Positions 27,952-38,375 of a DNA stretch of 50,505 nt are shown piece after piece. The DNA lies in the NCBI GenBank assembly GCA_902559635.1, contig CACEIY010000005.1, forward strand, positions 1 through 50,505, given 5' to 3'. The notes beneath the pieces were generated by a model. It ran no database searches. It saw nothing but the letters and a program-made list of their open reading frames with translations, and was not told where the DNA came from. The translations under genes and the position numbers were made by a program. Each line of letters starts with the position of its first letter. Within the stretch, counting starts at the first letter, position 1. The stretch comes from an uncultured Pelagibacteraceae bacterium. Lineage in GTDB: Bacteria; Pseudomonadota; Alphaproteobacteria; Pelagibacterales; Pelagibacteraceae.

Positions 27952-28513
27952 AAAAATCAATATTTCTATATTTATATCAGGAACTGGTAGTAATCTTAAA
28001 AATCTAATTAATCATTCATTTAAGAAGAATTCTAAGTTCAAAGTTGTTCTCATTATTTCCAATAATCCAAAAGCTAAAGGTTTAAATTACGCGAAAAAAT
28101 TCAGAATTAAGAAGAAAATTATTAACTATTCAAATAATAAAAACGCAGAAAAAAAAATTCTTATTGAATTAAAAAAAAATAAAGTCAATTTAATTTGCCT
28201 TGCAGGATTTATGAAAATTCTCTCAGAAAATTTTATAAATAATTTTAAAGGTAGAATCATTAATATTCATCCTTCATTATTGCCAAAATATAAGGGTCTA
28301 AATACTCACCAAAGAGCAATAAAAAATAAAGAAAAGTATTCAGGATGTACTGTACACTATGTAAATTCAAAATTAGACTCTGGAAAAATTATTCTTCAAA
28401 AAAAAGTTAGAATTTTAAAAAATGATACATTTAAAAGCCTCAGTAAAAAAATTCTTAAACACGAACATGTTATTTATCCTAAGGCTTTAAAAAAAGTTTT
28501 ATTCAATCTTTAA
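27929..28513 (+). CDS. purN: Phosphoribosylglycinamide formyltransferase
   Basis: Adds the formyl group from 10-formyl-THF to GAR in purine synthesis. It has 194 residues. Seen: FISGTGSNLKNLI near the start, CLAGFMKILS, the catalytic NIHPSLLPKYKG (Asn and His), and GCTVHYVNSKLDSGKIILQ with the catalytic Asp. It is translated from within the end of purM. The last eleven bases overlap the converging ndk gene. Confidence 0.97.
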   Translation: MLKLIGFKKINISIFISGTGSNLKNLINHSFKKNSKFKVVLIISNNPKAKGLNYAKKFRIKKKIINYSNNKNAEKKILIELKKNKVNLICLAGFMKILSENFINNFKGRIINIHPSLLPKYKGLNTHQRAIKNKEKYSGCTVHYVNSKLDSGKIILQKKVRILKNDTFKSLSKKILKHEHVIYPKALKKVLFNL

Positions 28514-28913
28514 AAAAAAAATTAATTTCAATTTTCGCATTTTCAGTGCTATCAGATCCATGGACAGAATTTTTATCAATTGATATGCCATATTTTTTTC
28601 TTATCGTTCCTTCTTTAGCCTCTTTGGGATTAGTTGCTCCCATTAGTTCTCGATTCGCTAAAACTGCATTTTCTTTTTCTAGGATCATAACAATAATTGG
28701 TCCAGAAGATAAATATGTACATAAATCGTTATAAAAAGGCTTTGTTTCATGAACTTTATAAAATTTTTCAGCTTCTAATTTTTCTATCTGAATTTTTTTT
28801 TCTTTGACAATTTGAAAACCATTATTTTTAAATATCTCTTTGATTTCATTGTCAAGATTTCTTTCAACTGCATCTGGTTTAATAATTGAAAGCGTTTGTT
28901 CTTTATTACTCAT
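28503..28913 (-). CDS. ndk: Nucleoside diphosphate kinase
   Basis: Balances NTP and dNTP pools by phosphate transfer through a histidine. It has 136 residues, typical. Seen: TLSIIKPDAVERN at the start, RELMGATNPKEAKEGTIRKKYG, and the active-site His118 in NSVHGSDSTENA. It overlaps the end of pepA by eight bases on the same strand, and purN on the other. Confidence 0.98.
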   Translation of the reverse strand: MSNKEQTLSIIKPDAVERNLDNEIKEIFKNNGFQIVKEKKIQIEKLEAEKFYKVHETKPFYNDLCTYLSSGPIIVMILEKENAVLANRELMGATNPKEAKEGTIRKKYGISIDKNSVHGSDSTENAKIEINFFFKD

Positions 28914-30363
28914 AACTATCTTCTATTAATTGATTTAATAATCTTACACCAAAACCAGTTGCACCACCTGAATTTAAAGCTCCACCATATTTTGAAAAAG
29001 CCATTCCTGCTATATCTAAGTGAGCCCAAGGTGTTTTGTTTAATATAAATCTTTGTAAAAATTGAGCTGCAGTTGTAGAACCAGCTCCTCCTACATAATT
29101 TATGTTTTGCATATCTGCATTTTTTGAATCTATAAGTTTATCAAAATTTTTATTTAAAGGCATTCTCCATAATTTCTCTTCAACTTTTTCACTTACATCC
29201 AATAGTTGTTTTGATAATTTGTCGTTATTTGAAAAAAGTCCTGCATATTCTGAACCCAAAGAAACTATTATAGCACCAGTTAAAGTTGCTAAATCAACTA
29301 TTATTTTAGGTTTAAATTTTTTTTCTGTAAAGGTTAAAGCATCAGCAAGTACCAATCTACCTTCCGCGTCAGTGTTTAATATTTCTATTGTTTTACCACT
29401 ATAAGATTTAACAATATCCCCTGGTCTTTGAGCGTTACCACCAGGCATATTTTCTACAAGTCCTACAACACCAACGGCATTTATTTTTGCTTTTCTTATT
29501 GCTAAATTTTTCATTAAACCAACCACTGCGGCAGAGCCTGCCATATCATAAGTCATGTCTTCCATAAATTTTGCAGGTTTTAAAGAGATACCACCTGTAT
29601 CAAAACAAACTCCCTTACCAACAAAAGCTAATGGGTTTGTATTATTTTTTAATCCATTCCATTCCATTGTTACAAGGTATGATCCTCTAATGCTTCCTTG
29701 CCCAACCCCTAACAATGCATTCATACCTAATTTTTTTAATTTTTTCTTATCGTAGATTTTTATTTTAAGACCATATTTTTTAAGAGAATTTATTCTTTTT
29801 GCATATTCATCAGGATGTAAAACATTTCCTGGTTCTGACACAAGATCTCTTGCAAAAAAAGTTCCTTGTTCTAATGCTTTAAATCTTAATTGATTTTGAA
29901 TAGTTACTTTGTTTTTATTTCCACTGACATTTATAGAAATAGTTTTTTTTTCTTCCTTTGATTTATAAATCTTAAATTCATAAGATTTTAATTTTAATCC
30001 ATGTAGGAAGTATCCTAAAAAATTTTCAATTTTACTTTTTATGGTATCAGAGTTTACAAAATAATCATTTTTTTTGTCATAATTTATATAACTATGAAAT
30101 TTAGCTCCTAAACTCTCTATATCAGAAATTTTTAAATTTTTTTTAATCGAAACTAAGAATATTGTTCTTTTTGAACTAATTTCAAAAACAAGTAAATTTT
30201 TTTTTAAATCGCTGTTTTTTAGTAAATCCGATATGTAGGAAATCTCAGTATTTGAAATGTATTTTTTTAAGCCACTAATATTGAAATTTTCATCAACAAA
30301 TAACACAAGATTATTCGAGTTTTTTTTGAAACCAGTACTTTTATAATTAATTTGAATAGTCAT
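28906..30363 (-). CDS. pepA: Leucyl aminopeptidase (cytosol aminopeptidase, M17)
   Basis: Two-metal aminopeptidase that removes N-terminal residues from peptides. It has 485 residues. The C-terminal catalytic domain is clear: GKGVCFDTGGISLKPAKFMEDM with metal ligands, MAGSAAVVGLM, NTDAEGRLVLADALT with the NTDAEGRL signature, and WAHLDIAGMAFS. The N-terminal domain is divergent, as usual. It is followed by ndk and is divergent from lptF across 59 bases. In some bacteria PepA also binds DNA; nothing here shows that. Confidence 0.97.
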   Translation of the reverse strand: MTIQINYKSTGFKKNSNNLVLFVDENFNISGLKKYISNTEISYISDLLKNSDLKKNLLVFEISSKRTIFLVSIKKNLKISDIESLGAKFHSYINYDKKNDYFVNSDTIKSKIENFLGYFLHGLKLKSYEFKIYKSKEEKKTISINVSGNKNKVTIQNQLRFKALEQGTFFARDLVSEPGNVLHPDEYAKRINSLKKYGLKIKIYDKKKLKKLGMNALLGVGQGSIRGSYLVTMEWNGLKNNTNPLAFVGKGVCFDTGGISLKPAKFMEDMTYDMAGSAAVVGLMKNLAIRKAKINAVGVVGLVENMPGGNAQRPGDIVKSYSGKTIEILNTDAEGRLVLADALTFTEKKFKPKIIVDLATLTGAIIVSLGSEYAGLFSNNDKLSKQLLDVSEKVEEKLWRMPLNKNFDKLIDSKNADMQNINYVGGAGSTTAAQFLQRFILNKTPWAHLDIAGMAFSKYGGALNSGGATGFGVRLLNQLIEDSYE

Positions 30364-30422
30364 AATTTTTAATACACCCTATGCGTGTTGAATGGTATAT
30401 ATAAAGTAAATTTTTATTTTCA

Positions 30423-31526
30423 ATGAAAAAATTAATATTTCAAAAATTAAATCAAGATATATTAAGCTTCTTTGTCACATCAATAATATTAATGGGTTTA
30501 ATTGTTTGGACTTTGCAAGCAGTTAACTATTTTGACTTAGTTGCAGAAGATGGTCATGGATTAAAAATTTATTTTTATTTCACTATCCTTAATTTTCCTA
30601 AAATTATCCATAGAATACTGCCTTTTATATTTTTTATATCTCTTTTTTATACTCTCATAATGTATGAATTTAGACATGAGCTTAATATTTTTTGGTTAAA
30701 TGGAATAAATAAAATTCAATTAACGAATAAAATTATTTTTTTGTCAATTGTAATGATGTTTTTTCAAATTTTTCTTGGCTCATATGTTTCACCAACTTCT
30801 CAGTTTAAAGGTAGAGAATTATTAAAAAATTCTAATATTGATTTTTTCACTTCATTGATAAAAGAAGGTAAATTTATAAATGTTGTAAAAGATTTAACTA
30901 TTTTTATTGATAAAAAAAATGAAGATGGTTCTTATAATGATATTTTTATAGACGACTCTACAAAAGAAAATTCAAAAATGATTTATGCAAAAAATGGAAT
31001 TTTAATTGATAATAAAAAACAAAAAATTTTTAAACTTTTAAATGGAAGAGTAATTAATAATGAAAAATCAAAAATAAATATTTTTGAATTTGATCAAATT
31101 GATTTTAATTTAAAAACTTTCGACACTAATACTATTATTGTTCCTAAAATACAGGAAATTAGCTCCCTTGGATTACTGAGTTGTTTTTTTGAAAATATTA
31201 GAATTGAAAAGTTTGAATCATTTAATTGTGATAAAACTTTGCTAGAAGTAAAACAAGAATTGTTAAAGAGATTATACAAACCTATTTACATACCCATAAT
31301 TGCAATACTTACTTGTTTTTTAATTATAACTTCTAGCAACAAAATTAATTATAAAAAAATACGAAACTTAGTTTTTATTATTACTTTTATTGTTCTTGTA
31401 ATTTCTGAAGCATCTTTGAGATATTCAGTTTCTTCTGAAATATTATTTTATACTTATCTTATATTTCCATGGTTTATATTTGTTTTGTCTTATTTAATTT
31501 TTTTTAAAATAATTAAAAATGTTTAA
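30423..31526 (+). CDS. lptF: LPS export permease LptF
   Basis: With LptG forms the inner-membrane part of the LptB2FG transporter that lifts LPS out of the inner membrane. It has 367 residues. Predicted by eye: two or three membrane helices in the first 125 residues, a soluble periplasmic beta-jellyroll region (about 135-270), and three helices at the end. FYFTILNFPKIIHRILPFIFF and LYTLIMYEFRHELNIF.. fit the YjgP/YjgQ family. It overlaps lptG by eight bases. The ATPase lptB is not in the window. Confidence 0.93.
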   Translation: MKKLIFQKLNQDILSFFVTSIILMGLIVWTLQAVNYFDLVAEDGHGLKIYFYFTILNFPKIIHRILPFIFFISLFYTLIMYEFRHELNIFWLNGINKIQLTNKIIFLSIVMMFFQIFLGSYVSPTSQFKGRELLKNSNIDFFTSLIKEGKFINVVKDLTIFIDKKNEDGSYNDIFIDDSTKENSKMIYAKNGILIDNKKQKIFKLLNGRVINNEKSKINIFEFDQIDFNLKTFDTNTIIVPKIQEISSLGLLSCFFENIRIEKFESFNCDKTLLEVKQELLKRLYKPIYIPIIAILTCFLIITSSNKINYKKIRNLVFIITFIVLVISEASLRYSVSSEILFYTYLIFPWFIFVLSYLIFFKIIKNV

Positions 31527-32598
31527 AGTTTATCAAAAATATTTAATAAACAACTTCCTAATAAAGTTTTTTTATATTAGTTTAATTTTTTTATCTCTAA
31601 TATTTATTTTAAATATTCTTGAAGAAATATCTTTTGTTAAAAATTTAGATATTAACATTTGGTATCCTTATTTTCTAACTTTATTAAATTTACCTATAAC
31701 CATATTTGAAATATTTCCATTTATTTTTTTATTGACTACACAATTTTTATTTTATGAATTATTTAAAAAACAAGAAATAGATCTATTAAAAAAAAATGGA
31801 TTAAGTAATTTAAAAATTATCAAAGTTTTATTTTTATCATCAATTATAATGGGTATTATCAGTGTAGGAATTTATTATAATTTGGCCTCAAAATTAAAGT
31901 TTCATTATCTAAATTTAAAAAATCAACTCTCAAATGACAATAAATATTTAGCAATGGTAACTGATAGTGGTCTCTGGATAAAAGATGAAATAAATCAAAA
32001 TACTTTAATAGTTAAATCTAGTTTAATTAAAGGGAATATTTTGCATAAAACTATAATTAATGAATTCAGCAAAGATTTCACATTAGTTAGAACAATCCAA
32101 TCCGAAAAAATAGACATTAAGAATAATAATTGGGAAATTTACGATCCAATCGTTACTATAGATAATGTTTCTAATAAAGATTTAACCATGATAACTCTAA
32201 AAACTAATTTTGATGAGGAAAAAATTAATAGTCTATTTTCAAATATCTCAACACTTAACTTAATTAATCTTTTCACATTAAAAAAAGAATATGAGGCAAT
32301 TGGCTATTCCTCGGATGAAATTCTATTGCAAATTTTGAAACTTTTTACTGTGCCTTTATTCTATGGAATATTAACTATTTTATCATCGATAATAATGTTT
32401 AATTACAGTCGTAACAGGTCTCTACTATTTAATGTTATATTAGGTGTTATTATGTCTGTTTTAATTTATTATATGAATTTTATTTTTAGTTCACTAGCAA
32501 ATAATGGTAAATTACCAATAACAGTATCTATTTTTTTCCCATTGTTTATTTTATCATTTATTTCAATCATAGGACTTGTCAATGTTAATGAAAAATAA
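31519..32598 (+). CDS. lptG: LPS export permease LptG
   Basis: Second permease of the LptB2FG transporter. It has 359 residues with the same plan as LptF: helices at about 11-35, 55-80 and 98-125, a periplasmic domain, then three C-terminal helices. LLNLPITIFEIFPFIFLLTTQ and KKQEIDLLKKNGLSNLKIIK are family-typical. It overlaps lptF by eight bases and lptD by about 17, so the three are coupled. Confidence 0.93.
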   Translation: MFKVYQKYLINNFLIKFFYISLIFLSLIFILNILEEISFVKNLDINIWYPYFLTLLNLPITIFEIFPFIFLLTTQFLFYELFKKQEIDLLKKNGLSNLKIIKVLFLSSIIMGIISVGIYYNLASKLKFHYLNLKNQLSNDNKYLAMVTDSGLWIKDEINQNTLIVKSSLIKGNILHKTIINEFSKDFTLVRTIQSEKIDIKNNNWEIYDPIVTIDNVSNKDLTMITLKTNFDEEKINSLFSNISTLNLINLFTLKKEYEAIGYSSDEILLQILKLFTVPLFYGILTILSSIIMFNYSRNRSLLFNVILGVIMSVLIYYMNFIFSSLANNGKLPITVSIFFPLFILSFISIIGLVNVNEK

Positions 32599-35065
32599 AT
32601 TAGTAATTTTTATAATAAGTTTATTTCTTTTTAATACTTTGGCTTTTTCAAAAGAATTCATTTTTAAAACAAAAAATTTAGAAATAATTGATAATGGTAA
32701 ATTTATTTATGGAGGCAAAGGAACAGCTATAACAACTGATGGGGATTTAGAAATTAACGCTAATAAATTTGAATATAATAAAGAATTAGATATTTTAAAA
32801 ACATTTGGTGAAGGTCAATTAATAATAAATTCCAAAAATTTAGAAATAAATTATGATAATTCAGTCATCGATCAAAAAAATTTGTTAATTAAAACAAATG
32901 GAAATACTAGAATTTTAGATAAAGAAAATAATTTAATAATTTCATCAGACTCAATTACTTATGACCAAAAAAAAATGATTATTAAAGCTATGAGTAATGT
33001 TGTCATAAAAGAAATTGATAAAAATCTTGTGATTAAAACTGAACAAATTACTTATAATCAAAAACAAAAAATTATTAAATCTGATAGCAAAACTGAAATT
33101 AAAGATAAAGTTTTAAATAATTATAAAGTTGATAATTTTTTTTATGAAATTAATGAAAATTTATTAAAACTAAATAATTTAGTTTTCAAAGATAATGCAA
33201 ATAATACCCTTAAAACTTCTTTAGCTTATATCAATACAAAAACTAATAGATTATTTGGAAAAGATGTTAATGTTGAATTAAATAATAAATCTTTTAATAA
33301 AGACAATGAACCAAGATTAAAAGGTAATAGTATTGTAAACGATACCAACACAGCTACAATTACTAAAGGAGTTTTTACAACTTGTAAAAGAAGAGATAAT
33401 TGTCCTCCATGGCAATTATCAGCTGAAAAAATTCAACACGATAAAAAAAACAAAGTTATTAATTACAAAAATGCCTTATTAAGTGTTTATGATTTACCTG
33501 TTATGTATTTTCCAAAGTTTTTTCACCCTGATCCAACTGTTAAAAGGCAGTCTGGTTTCCTAATTCCATCGGTCAACAATTTAAATAATTCCTCTAATTA
33601 TTTAAATACTCCCTATTTTTTAGCAATTTCAAAAAATAAAGATGCAACATTTTCTCCTAGATTTTATTCTGATGATAAAATTCTTTTACAAACAGAATAT
33701 AGACAGGCCAACAAAAAAAGTAACCATATAGCAGATGTAAGTTTTTTTGGAGAAAAAAATAAAAGTTCGAAAAATCACATTTTCTACGAATTTGATAAAA
33801 TTTTAGATTTTAGTAATTTTGAAGATAGTAAATTAGATTTAAAAATTCAAAAAACTTCAAATGATACTTATTTAAAGAAAAACAAAATTATAACTGAAAT
33901 TATCACTGATCAAGATATTTTAGAAAGTTCTTTCAATTTAAATTTATATTCTAATGACATTTCAATAAACCTTGAATCTACAGTTTATGAAAATTTAAAT
34001 AAGAATAGTTCTGATAGGTATGAATTTATTTTACCTAAAATAGATTTAGTAAAAAAAATTGAAAATAAAACAACCTTAAAAGGAGATTTTTCATTTAAAT
34101 CTCAAAATTTAATTAGAAATTATAGTACTAATATATTTGAAAAATCTAATATTAATGATCTTATTTTTACTTCATACCCCAAGATAACAGGTGTGGGATT
34201 TTATAATAATTACGAGTTTATAATTAAGAATGCGAATACAGATAGCAAAAAATCATCAAACCACAAAAATGATGAAAATATATATTTATCAAGTTTATTC
34301 CAATACAATTCTACTTTACCTTTAGTTAAAGAAAACAATAAATATCAAAACATTTTAAAACCGAAAGTGAGTTTAAAATTGGCTCCTCCTCATACTAAAG
34401 ATCAAAAAGAAAAAAATACTAAAATTGATGCTAATAATTTATTTTCTTTGAATCGAGAAATAGATAATGATTCAGTAGAAGGGGGCATTTCTCTTGCTTA
34501 TGGTACCGATTATTCCTTTTATGATAAAAGAAATGCTAGGGAATTATTAAATTTAAAACTTGCTAACAATTTTAGATTCAAAGAAAATAATGATTTACCA
34601 TCAAATAATCAACTAGGACAAAAAACTTCAAATTTCTTTACCGAAACTATATTTAATCCTTACGAATTTTTTAATATAAAATATAATTCATCAATTAAAA
34701 ATAATCTTTCTGATATAGCTTATGAAAATTTAATTACAGAATTTAAAGTAAATAACTTTGTTACAACTTTTGATTATTTAAATGAAAACAATACAACAGA
34801 TAAAAATTCATATCTTACTAGTACAGCAAAATACTTTTTTGATGACTCAAATAATCTATCCTTTTCAACAAGAGAAAATAAAACTGCTGATTTAACAGAG
34901 TATTATAATTTGGTTTATCAATACAAAAATGACTGTCTTGCAGCTTCTTTGGAGTACAATAAAGAATATTATAATGATAGAGACGTGAAGCCCAGTGAAA
35001 GTATTTTCTTTAAATTAACTATAATTCCATTTGGAGAAGCAAGTAGTCCTAATCTTAAAGATTGA
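32582..35065 (+). CDS. lptD: LPS-assembly outer-membrane protein LptD
   Basis: Outer-membrane barrel that inserts LPS into the outer leaflet. About 827 residues. I choose ATG 32582, seven bases after AGGA; 32588 is the alternative and TTG 32576 is less likely. A signal peptide (KNKLVIFIISLFLFNTLAFS) is followed by an OstA-like jellyroll (about 25-230) and then a C-terminal barrel. The TCKRRDNCPPWQLSAEKIQHD segment and YFPKFFHPDPTVKRQSGFL are characteristic. Cysteines are few: two in the TCKRRDNC segment and one late in NDCLAAS, which could form an inter-domain disulfide as in E. coli LptD. Confidence 0.95.
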   Translation: MLMKNKLVIFIISLFLFNTLAFSKEFIFKTKNLEIIDNGKFIYGGKGTAITTDGDLEINANKFEYNKELDILKTFGEGQLIINSKNLEINYDNSVIDQKNLLIKTNGNTRILDKENNLIISSDSITYDQKKMIIKAMSNVVIKEIDKNLVIKTEQITYNQKQKIIKSDSKTEIKDKVLNNYKVDNFFYEINENLLKLNNLVFKDNANNTLKTSLAYINTKTNRLFGKDVNVELNNKSFNKDNEPRLKGNSIVNDTNTATITKGVFTTCKRRDNCPPWQLSAEKIQHDKKNKVINYKNALLSVYDLPVMYFPKFFHPDPTVKRQSGFLIPSVNNLNNSSNYLNTPYFLAISKNKDATFSPRFYSDDKILLQTEYRQANKKSNHIADVSFFGEKNKSSKNHIFYEFDKILDFSNFEDSKLDLKIQKTSNDTYLKKNKIITEIITDQDILESSFNLNLYSNDISINLESTVYENLNKNSSDRYEFILPKIDLVKKIENKTTLKGDFSFKSQNLIRNYSTNIFEKSNINDLIFTSYPKITGVGFYNNYEFIIKNANTDSKKSSNHKNDENIYLSSLFQYNSTLPLVKENNKYQNILKPKVSLKLAPPHTKDQKEKNTKIDANNLFSLNREIDNDSVEGGISLAYGTDYSFYDKRNARELLNLKLANNFRFKENNDLPSNNQLGQKTSNFFTETIFNPYEFFNIKYNSSIKNNLSDIAYENLITEFKVNNFVTTFDYLNENNTTDKNSYLTSTAKYFFDDSNNLSFSTRENKTADLTEYYNLVYQYKNDCLAASLEYNKEYYNDRDVKPSESIFFKLTIIPFGEASSPNLKD

Positions 35066-36000
35066 TGATTAAAAAAATACAATTCATTTTAATTTTTTAT
35101 TTTTTATTTTTAAATTTTTTTAATAATGATTTGTATGCCAGTATAATTATTAAAGTAAAAGTTAACGATGAAATTATAACGAATATTGATATTGAAAAAG
35201 AGGCGGAGTATTTAAAAATTTTAAACCCAAATCTAAATCAATTAAATGATGATAAAGTCCTAGAATTAGCAAAAATATCATTAGTAAATGAGATAATAAA
35301 AAAAAAAGAAATTCTCAAATTTATTGATATCAATAAAAATAATCAATTTGTTGAAGAATATTTAAAAAATTTATACTCAAAATTAAATTATACTTCAGAA
35401 AGTGAATTCAAAAATGAACTAAATTCAAAAAACAATTATTCAATTAATGAAATTAAAGAAAAAATAAAATTAGAACTGTTATGGAATGAACTAATTTACA
35501 ACAAATATAATCAACAATTAAAAATTGATAAAGAAAAATTAATAAATAAAATTGATAATATTAAAAATGAAAATCAAAAAGAATATTTTTTATCAGAAAT
35601 TATTTTTAAAAAAAAAAAAGACGAAAGTTTAGAAAATTTAGTTAACCAAATTAAACTAAGTATTAATGACATAGGCTTTAATAATACTGCAAATATCTAT
35701 AGTATTTCTGAGAGTTCAAAATTTGGAGGTAAATTGGGTTGGGTTAAAGAGAGCAGTTTATCAAATGTAATATCTAATAAAATAAGCATGCTTAAAGAGG
35801 GAGAATACTCAAATATAATTCAAATTGGAAATAACTTCATATTGCTAAAAATTGATCAAATTAAAGTTAGTGAAATTAAAATTGATAAACAAAAAGAACT
35901 AAATAAATTAATTCAATTAGAAACTAATAAACAATTAAATCAATTTTCTAGAATTTATTTTAATAAATCTAAGATTAATTATTCAATTAATGAAAATTAA
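35065..36000 (+). CDS. surA: SurA-like periplasmic chaperone / PpiC peptidyl-prolyl isomerase
   Basis: Helps outer-membrane proteins such as LptD fold. I choose ATG 35065, which overlaps the lptD stop (TGATG), giving 311 residues; a TTG lies one codon upstream. A signal peptide (about 1-25, FILIFYFLFLNFF) precedes an N-terminal SurA_N-like helical region (IIIKVKVNDEIITNIDIEKE) and one parvulin domain (about 175-270) with FLSEIIFKKKK and FGGKLGWVKESSL. E. coli SurA has two parvulin domains, so this is a shorter, one-domain form. Confidence 0.9.
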   Translation: MIKKIQFILIFYFLFLNFFNNDLYASIIIKVKVNDEIITNIDIEKEAEYLKILNPNLNQLNDDKVLELAKISLVNEIIKKKEILKFIDINKNNQFVEEYLKNLYSKLNYTSESEFKNELNSKNNYSINEIKEKIKLELLWNELIYNKYNQQLKIDKEKLINKIDNIKNENQKEYFLSEIIFKKKKDESLENLVNQIKLSINDIGFNNTANIYSISESSKFGGKLGWVKESSLSNVISNKISMLKEGEYSNIIQIGNNFILLKIDQIKVSEIKIDKQKELNKLIQLETNKQLNQFSRIYFNKSKINYSINEN

Positions 36001-36955
36001 ACCAATTCTTTTAGTACCTGGAGAGCCTAAAAGTGTTTTTTTAGAAATTTTTTTTAAATCTATAAAGAATATAAAATATAAAAGTCCTTTAATATTAATA
36101 TGCTCAAAGAAAGATTTGGAAAATCAAATAAAAAAATTTAAAATTAATAGAAAAATAAGAGTTTTAAATATTAAAAATATCAAAAATATCAAAATTGATA
36201 ATAAAAAAATTAATCTTATTAATATAAACTTTAAAAATTCAAATAATCAAAAAATAAAGATTAAATTACAAAATAAATATATTAATGAATGTTTTAATAT
36301 TGCGTTCAAAATTATTAAAAATGGATATACTTACAAATTTATTAATGGGCCAATTAATAAAAAAACATTTCTAAAAAAAAAATTTCTGGGCATTACAGAA
36401 TATATTGCGTCTAAATTTGGCGTAAAAGATACTGGAATGTTAATATACAATAATAAAATATCAGTATGTCCTTTAACTACTCATCTTCCTCTTAAATTAG
36501 TTTCAAAAAAAATTTCAAAAAAATTAATTAAAAATAGAATCAAAATGATTGATGATTTTTTTAAAAAAGAATTAAATATAGTTCCTAAAATAGGTGTTAC
36601 TGGTTTAAATCCACATTGCGAAAGTATCAATAAATTTAATGAAGATGAAAAAATTGTAGTTCCAGCAGTTAAATCATTTATAAACAAAAAAATAAAAGTC
36701 AAAGGACCTTTTTCAGCTGATACAATCTTTTTAAAAGCAAATAGAAATAAGTTTAACATCATATTAGGCATGTATCATGATCAGGTATTAGCTCCTTTAA
36801 AAACTTTATTTGAATACAATGCGATTAATATAACTATGGGGTTGCCTTTTTTAAGGCTTTCTCCAGATCATGGGCCAAATGAAAAAATGTTTGGACAAAA
36901 TAAATCTAATCCTCAAAGTTTAATTCAAGCTTTAAAATTTTTAGATAAAAAGTGA
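35990..36955 (+). CDS. pdxA: 4-hydroxythreonine-4-phosphate dehydrogenase
   Basis: NAD-dependent step of pyridoxal phosphate synthesis by the DXP-dependent route. It has 321 residues. Seen: ILLVPGEPKSVFLEI (start, GDPAGIG region in relatives), FINGPINKK, metal-binding His in PLTTHLPL, GLNPHCESINKFNEDE, and GMYHDQVLAPLKTLF. The N-terminal third is strongly diverged and Lys/Asn/Ile-rich. It overlaps surA by eleven bases and rsmA by four. Confidence 0.95.
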   Translation: MKIKPILLVPGEPKSVFLEIFFKSIKNIKYKSPLILICSKKDLENQIKKFKINRKIRVLNIKNIKNIKIDNKKINLININFKNSNNQKIKIKLQNKYINECFNIAFKIIKNGYTYKFINGPINKKTFLKKKFLGITEYIASKFGVKDTGMLIYNNKISVCPLTTHLPLKLVSKKISKKLIKNRIKMIDDFFKKELNIVPKIGVTGLNPHCESINKFNEDEKIVVPAVKSFINKKIKVKGPFSADTIFLKANRNKFNIILGMYHDQVLAPLKTLFEYNAINITMGLPFLRLSPDHGPNEKMFGQNKSNPQSLIQALKFLDKK

Positions 36956-37740
36956 TTAGAGCTAAAAAAAATCTTGGTCAAAATTTTCTTATAGATCAAA
37001 ATATTATTGAAAAAATAACTAATATAATAGAAATTAAAAACAAAAATATTTTAGAAGTCGGTCCGGGCACCGGAAATTTAACTACTGCTATCTTAAATAA
37101 AAAACCAAAAAAATTAATTGTTATTGAAAAAGATAATGAATTAACAAATTTTTTAGAAAAAAAGTTTACAAATAAAATTAAAATAATAAATAAAGATATC
37201 CTTAAAATTGATGAAAATTTTTTAGATAAAGAAAAATTAACAGTTTTTGGAAATCTTCCTTATAATATTTCTACTAAAATTTTATCTCAATGGATTCTGA
37301 ACATAAATGATAAAAATTTATGGTTTAATCATCTAATTCTTATGTTTCAAAAAGAAGTAGCTGATAGAATAATTACTAAATATAACTCAAAAAATTATGG
37401 AAGATTAACTGTTTTAACTAATTGGAAACTAAATGTAAAAAAAATTATTGATATAAAACCCTCTTGTTTTTCACCTCGTCCTAAAATTGAGAGTAGTGTG
37501 TTATTTTTCAAACCAAAAAAAAACATTTATAAATTAAATAATTCTAAAAGTTTAGAAAAAATCACAAGAGTTTTTTTTATGCACAGAAGAAAAATGATAA
37601 AAAAACCATACAATCAATTATTTAATGACAACAATCAAGTGTCTTCAAAACACAAAATTGATTTAAAATTAAGACCTCAAAATTTAGATTATGATACTTA
37701 TTTTAAACTTGCAGATGAATACGAAAAGCTAATTAGTTAA
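36952..37740 (+). CDS. rsmA: 16S rRNA (adenine1518/1519-N6) dimethyltransferase
   Basis: Dimethylates two adjacent adenines near the 3' end of 16S rRNA using SAM (KsgA). It has 262 residues and starts with GTG at 36952, overlapping the pdxA stop as GTGA. Seen: [18 protein letters not shown], the SAM motif [10 protein letters not shown], the catalytic NLPYNIST, and [17 protein letters not shown]. It converges on gmk with a 12-base overlap. Confidence 0.97.
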   Translation: MIRAKKNLGQNFLIDQNIIEKITNIIEIKNKNILEVGPGTGNLTTAILNKKPKKLIVIEKDNELTNFLEKKFTNKIKIINKDILKIDENFLDKEKLTVFGNLPYNISTKILSQWILNINDKNLWFNHLILMFQKEVADRIITKYNSKNYGRLTVLTNWKLNVKKIIDIKPSCFSPRPKIESSVLFFKPKKNIYKLNNSKSLEKITRVFFMHRRKMIKKPYNQLFNDNNQVSSKHKIDLKLRPQNLDYDTYFKLADEYEKLIS

Positions 37741-38361
37741 TTTTTCAACATGATTTCTTATAAATTCAGGATCATAATCTTTTGAACCATTAAAAATCTC
37801 TGCATTAATTAAATTATGAATTTTTGAATAACAGTTTTTTAGATCATCATTTACTACAACATAATCATAGTTAATCCAATGTAATACATCTCTCTCAAAT
37901 TGTTTCATTCTTTCTTCTACTATTATCTTATCTTTCATATCTCTATTGGTTAATCTTTCATATAAAATATCTTTACTAGGAGGCAAAATAAAGAATGAGA
38001 TTAATTTATAATCTAATTTTTTATTTTTAATTTGATCAGCGCCTTGCCAGTCAATATCAAACAAAACATTTTTTCCTTTATTAAGACTATCTATCACTGG
38101 AGTTCTAGTTGTTCCGTAATAATTATTAAAGACTTTTGCATATTCTAAAAACTCTCCATTTTTTATAAGCCTATTAAACTCATCATTATTTACAAAAAAA
38201 TAATCTTTATTTGGAACTTCGTTAGGCCGAGGTTTTCGTGTTGTGTGAGATATTGATATTTCGTAATTGTTTTTTTTTGATAGTAAATTAGATAAAGTAG
38301 TTTTACCTGCTCCCGAAGGAGAAGACAAGATAACCATTACCCCGTCATTTTCTGTGGGCAT
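37729..38361 (-). CDS. gmk: Guanylate kinase
   Basis: Phosphorylates GMP to GDP. It has 210 residues. Seen: P-loop [11 protein letters not shown] at about residues 12-22, [14 protein letters not shown] with the GMP-binding Arg, YFFVNNDEF, and [12 protein letters not shown]. It is 14 bases downstream of acpP on the same strand, so probably co-transcribed with the fatty-acid genes, an order common in relatives. Confidence 0.98.
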   Translation of the reverse strand: MPTENDGVMVILSSPSGAGKTTLSNLLSKKNNYEISISHTTRKPRPNEVPNKDYFFVNNDEFNRLIKNGEFLEYAKVFNNYYGTTRTPVIDSLNKGKNVLFDIDWQGADQIKNKKLDYKLISFFILPPSKDILYERLTNRDMKDKIIVEERMKQFERDVLHWINYDYVVVNDDLKNCYSKIHNLINAEIFNGSKDYDPEFIRNHVEKLTN

Positions 38362-38375
38362 TTATAAAAAATTTA

